DNA of 6,395 nt from SCGC-AAA471-B05 sp032249055 (GTDB taxonomy: Archaea > Thermoproteota > Thermoprotei > Gearchaeales > Gearchaeaceae): contig JAVVGP010000053.1 of the NCBI GenBank assembly GCA_032249055.1, positions 1-6,395 on the forward strand, in the 5' to 3' direction. Positions 5,143-6,395 of the stretch are shown here, one piece after another (the first letter of the stretch is position 1; each line of letters starts with the position of its first letter). The notes under the pieces were generated by a model. That model saw nothing but the letters and a program-made list of their open reading frames with translations, was not told where the DNA came from and ran no database searches. A program made the position numbers and the translations under genes.

Positions 5143-5370
5143 TTAACCGCAAATTTTGAGACTTCTGCTAATTTCTTCTCCAACCTCTTCAATCTCCTTA
5201 AATGATATTTCAGCCCAATATTTTCTTTGAAACTTTAATGGTCTTAATTCAATTTTTTCCTTATCATATACTAAGACTAACATGTCTCCTTCTTTTATTC
5301 CAATCTCCTCAACTATCGCTTTAGGTAAATGTATTGTATTTCTCTTACCAAACCTAACTATTTTTTCCAT
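5143..5370 (-). CDS. SpoVT-AbrB-domain protein, VapB/MazE-like antitoxin without visible toxin
   Basis: This 75-residue protein has a swapped-hairpin DNA-binding domain of the SpoVT-AbrB type at residues 1-45: MEKIVRFGKRNTIHLPKAIV, EEIGIKEGDMLVLVYDKEKI and ELRPL. Such proteins are transcriptional regulators or antitoxins that bind their own promoter as dimers. The C-terminal 30 residues (KYWAEISFKEIEEVGEEISR) form an amphipathic acidic helix of the kind that embraces a VapC toxin. However, no PIN-domain gene follows: the 110 bp to the next gene holds no recognisable toxin fragment. It may be an orphan antitoxin, may regulate its neighbours (HEPN/MNT downstream or the surface protein upstream), or may act in trans. 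TTTTAA at minus-strand positions -27 to -22 supports the ATG at 5370 as a leaderless start. Confidence 0.8.
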   Translation of the reverse strand: MEKIVRFGKRNTIHLPKAIVEEIGIKEGDMLVLVYDKEKIELRPLKFQRKYWAEISFKEIEEVGEEISRSLKICG

Positions 5371-5391
5371 ACCATATTTTGATATTTTTGG

Positions 5392-5397
5392 TTAAAA
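5392..5397 (-). promoter_or_regulatory. TATA-like box of the AbrB-type gene
   Basis: TTTTAA on the minus strand lies 22-27 bases before ATG 5370, and no Shine-Dalgarno sequence precedes the ATG. The match is short, so confidence is modest. Confidence 0.35.
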
Positions 5398-5500
5398 TCT
5401 TTTTAGAAAAATCTTCATGAGACAAACAAAATAAATGCTATTAAACATTAACTTTTTAATTTTACTTTTCTAATCATGTTTAAATGGTTAACGTATATAT

Positions 5501-6292
5501 CTAGCTATTAACAGACCTTACTAACTTAATAAAATCTGATAAAGGCATACCACAGACTTTATAGAAAGCCTTTGTATAAGGTTCAGAATCAACAGGATAG
5601 GTTACATTATCTGGAGAGTAAACCTTTGAATTGAAAACAAAGTAAGGCCAACTAGCATAGATCTTTGAAGGATTAGATGAGCTAAAGCTTAAGTGCAATA
5701 TATATTCATTTCCTACATCTAATGGCATTATTAAACCTGTGAAGTGCTTAGGATCAACGTTTTCAATTATCTTAGGAGAAGTAACATTAATAGTTCCACT
5801 GTAATATATTTGTTTCGTAATTTCTAAATTATATACAGCATAATAAACATCAATTATTTCTCCTACATTTAATGAAAGAGAAGATTTATTCAATATAATA
5901 TCTAAAATTAATATTTTATAACGTAAAGAATATTCATCAGGTATAATATCATCTTGATAAGCTTCTCCTAAGGAAATTACTTTAGCATGAACTACTAATA
6001 CATTATCATTAATAATTTTTAAGAACAAAAGAGGATTCTTCTCATATTCTGGAGCTAAATCTTCTGTATAACCCACGTACTTTCTGAGCTCACTTATTGG
6101 AGCCCATCCCATATAATTTTTATTAAATGGTTTATCACATACTTCTTTAGCCGGAACAGTAACTGTGATTGTGGTAGTATTAAAGATATAGATAGTTGTA
6201 TAAGGAGTCGTTTGATATAAAGTAACAGCTATAGCTACTACAAATAACAATGCCATAGATGCCAATATGATAAGTATTGGTCTGTTATCCAC
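5501..6292 (-). CDS. TM-anchored extracytoplasmic protein, family not recognised
   Basis: This 263-residue protein has one hydrophobic helix at residues 5-26 (PILIILASMALLFVVAIAVT) followed by a threonine-rich linker (about 28-46), so most of it should lie outside the membrane. Sequons at N38, N135, N169 and N229 fit archaeal surface N-glycosylation. Two cysteines, C52 (VCDKPF) and C247 (VCGMPL), sit at either end of the outer domain and could form a disulfide. Residues about 97-205 have a beta-rich layout, with LVVHAKVISLGE, YKILILDIIL, LNVGEIIDVYY and LDVGNEYILHL. This order recalls OB/TIMP-like secreted domains of the type 'V-x-G-K-V ... V-x-K-G ... VG-x-x-Y', but that is only a resemblance. 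The start is GTG 6292, with TAAATATTT about 20-28 bases upstream; the ATG at residue 13 would cut the membrane helix, so GTG is preferred. No functional link to neighbours is visible. Confidence 0.75.
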   Translation of the reverse strand: MDNRPILIILASMALLFVVAIAVTLYQTTPYTTIYIFNTTTITVTVPAKEVCDKPFNKNYMGWAPISELRKYVGYTEDLAPEYEKNPLLFLKIINDNVLVVHAKVISLGEAYQDDIIPDEYSLRYKILILDIILNKSSLSLNVGEIIDVYYAVYNLEITKQIYYSGTINVTSPKIIENVDPKHFTGLIMPLDVGNEYILHLSFSSSNPSKIYASWPYFVFNSKVYSPDNVTYPVDSEPYTKAFYKVCGMPLSDFIKLVRSVNS

Positions 6293-6311
6293 GTTTTTAA
6301 AACATTTACAG

Positions 6312-6320
6312 AAATATTTA
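6312..6320 (-). promoter_or_regulatory. TATA-like box of the surface-protein gene
   Basis: TAAATATTT on the minus strand is 20-28 bases before GTG 6292. A second A/T block (TTTTAAAAT) lies just upstream at about 6320-6328. Either could bind TBP; both fit a start at the GTG. Confidence 0.3.
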
Positions 6321-6328
6321 TTTTAAAA

Positions 6329-6395
6329 CTTTTTAATGGGATTAAAACTTTTTTTAAAGAGAAGAATTTTCTATATTCTTAAGTTCGCTATTTAC
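6329..6395. other. Window edge, no feature seen
   Basis: The last bases are AT-rich upstream DNA of the surface-protein gene. No coding frame, repeat or RNA is recognisable before the window ends. Confidence 0.4.

Noticed and set aside
1..6395. CRISPR array, tRNA or rRNA
   Set aside because: No regularly spaced direct repeats and no cloverleaf-like or rRNA-like G+C-rich segments were seen. The only G+C-rich island is the tnpB relic.

Overview
The window reads as chromosomal DNA of a thermoacidophilic archaeon, most likely a member of the Sulfolobales (inference). It is AT-rich, at about 30 % G+C in a hand-counted coding sample. Most genes have no Shine-Dalgarno sequence. Several start codons instead sit about 20-27 bases downstream of an archaeal TATA-like box, as expected for leaderless mRNAs. 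The gene content also fits: VapB, SpoVT-AbrB and HEPN/MNT modules, an archaeal AspRS-like asparagine synthetase, and a TM-anchored surface protein with N-glycosylation sequons.

Layout. (1) 2-897: a toxin-antitoxin locus with an intact VapB antitoxin followed by a broken vapC. The toxin gene carries three small frameshifts and an insertion of about 280 bp. The insertion is clearly richer in G+C (about 49 % over 421-600) and holds the minus-strand 3' end of a tnpB gene plus a terminal hairpin, so it is a relic of an IS200/IS605-type element. (2) 1026-3535: the metabolic core, two plus-strand genes joined by a one-base stop/start overlap. The first is an archaeal asparagine synthetase of the AspRS-related family (AS-AR). 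The second is an FMN-barrel protein of the glutamate synthase family that has lost the [3Fe-4S] cysteines and has no glutaminase domain. (3) 3536-4230: an AT-rich stretch with a three-copy inverted/direct repeat and what looks like a frameshifted gene for a small membrane protein; only its hydrophobic C-terminal part is still an open frame. (4) 4303-5370, minus strand: a HEPN gene overlapping a MNT nucleotidyltransferase gene by 17 bp, preceded by an AbrB-type antitoxin with no recognisable toxin partner. (5) 5501-6292, minus strand: an unrecognised TM-anchored extracytoplasmic protein.

How the parts work together. The AS-AR and glutamate-synthase-like genes are almost certainly co-translated. 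Both belong to nitrogen-assimilation families, so a shared amidation/amination pathway is the most interesting functional lead. The rest is a small graveyard of toxin-antitoxin modules: one antitoxin survives beside its dead toxin, one antitoxin stands alone, and one HEPN/MNT pair is intact but lacks some canonical active-site residues in both proteins. No tRNA, rRNA or CRISPR array was seen.
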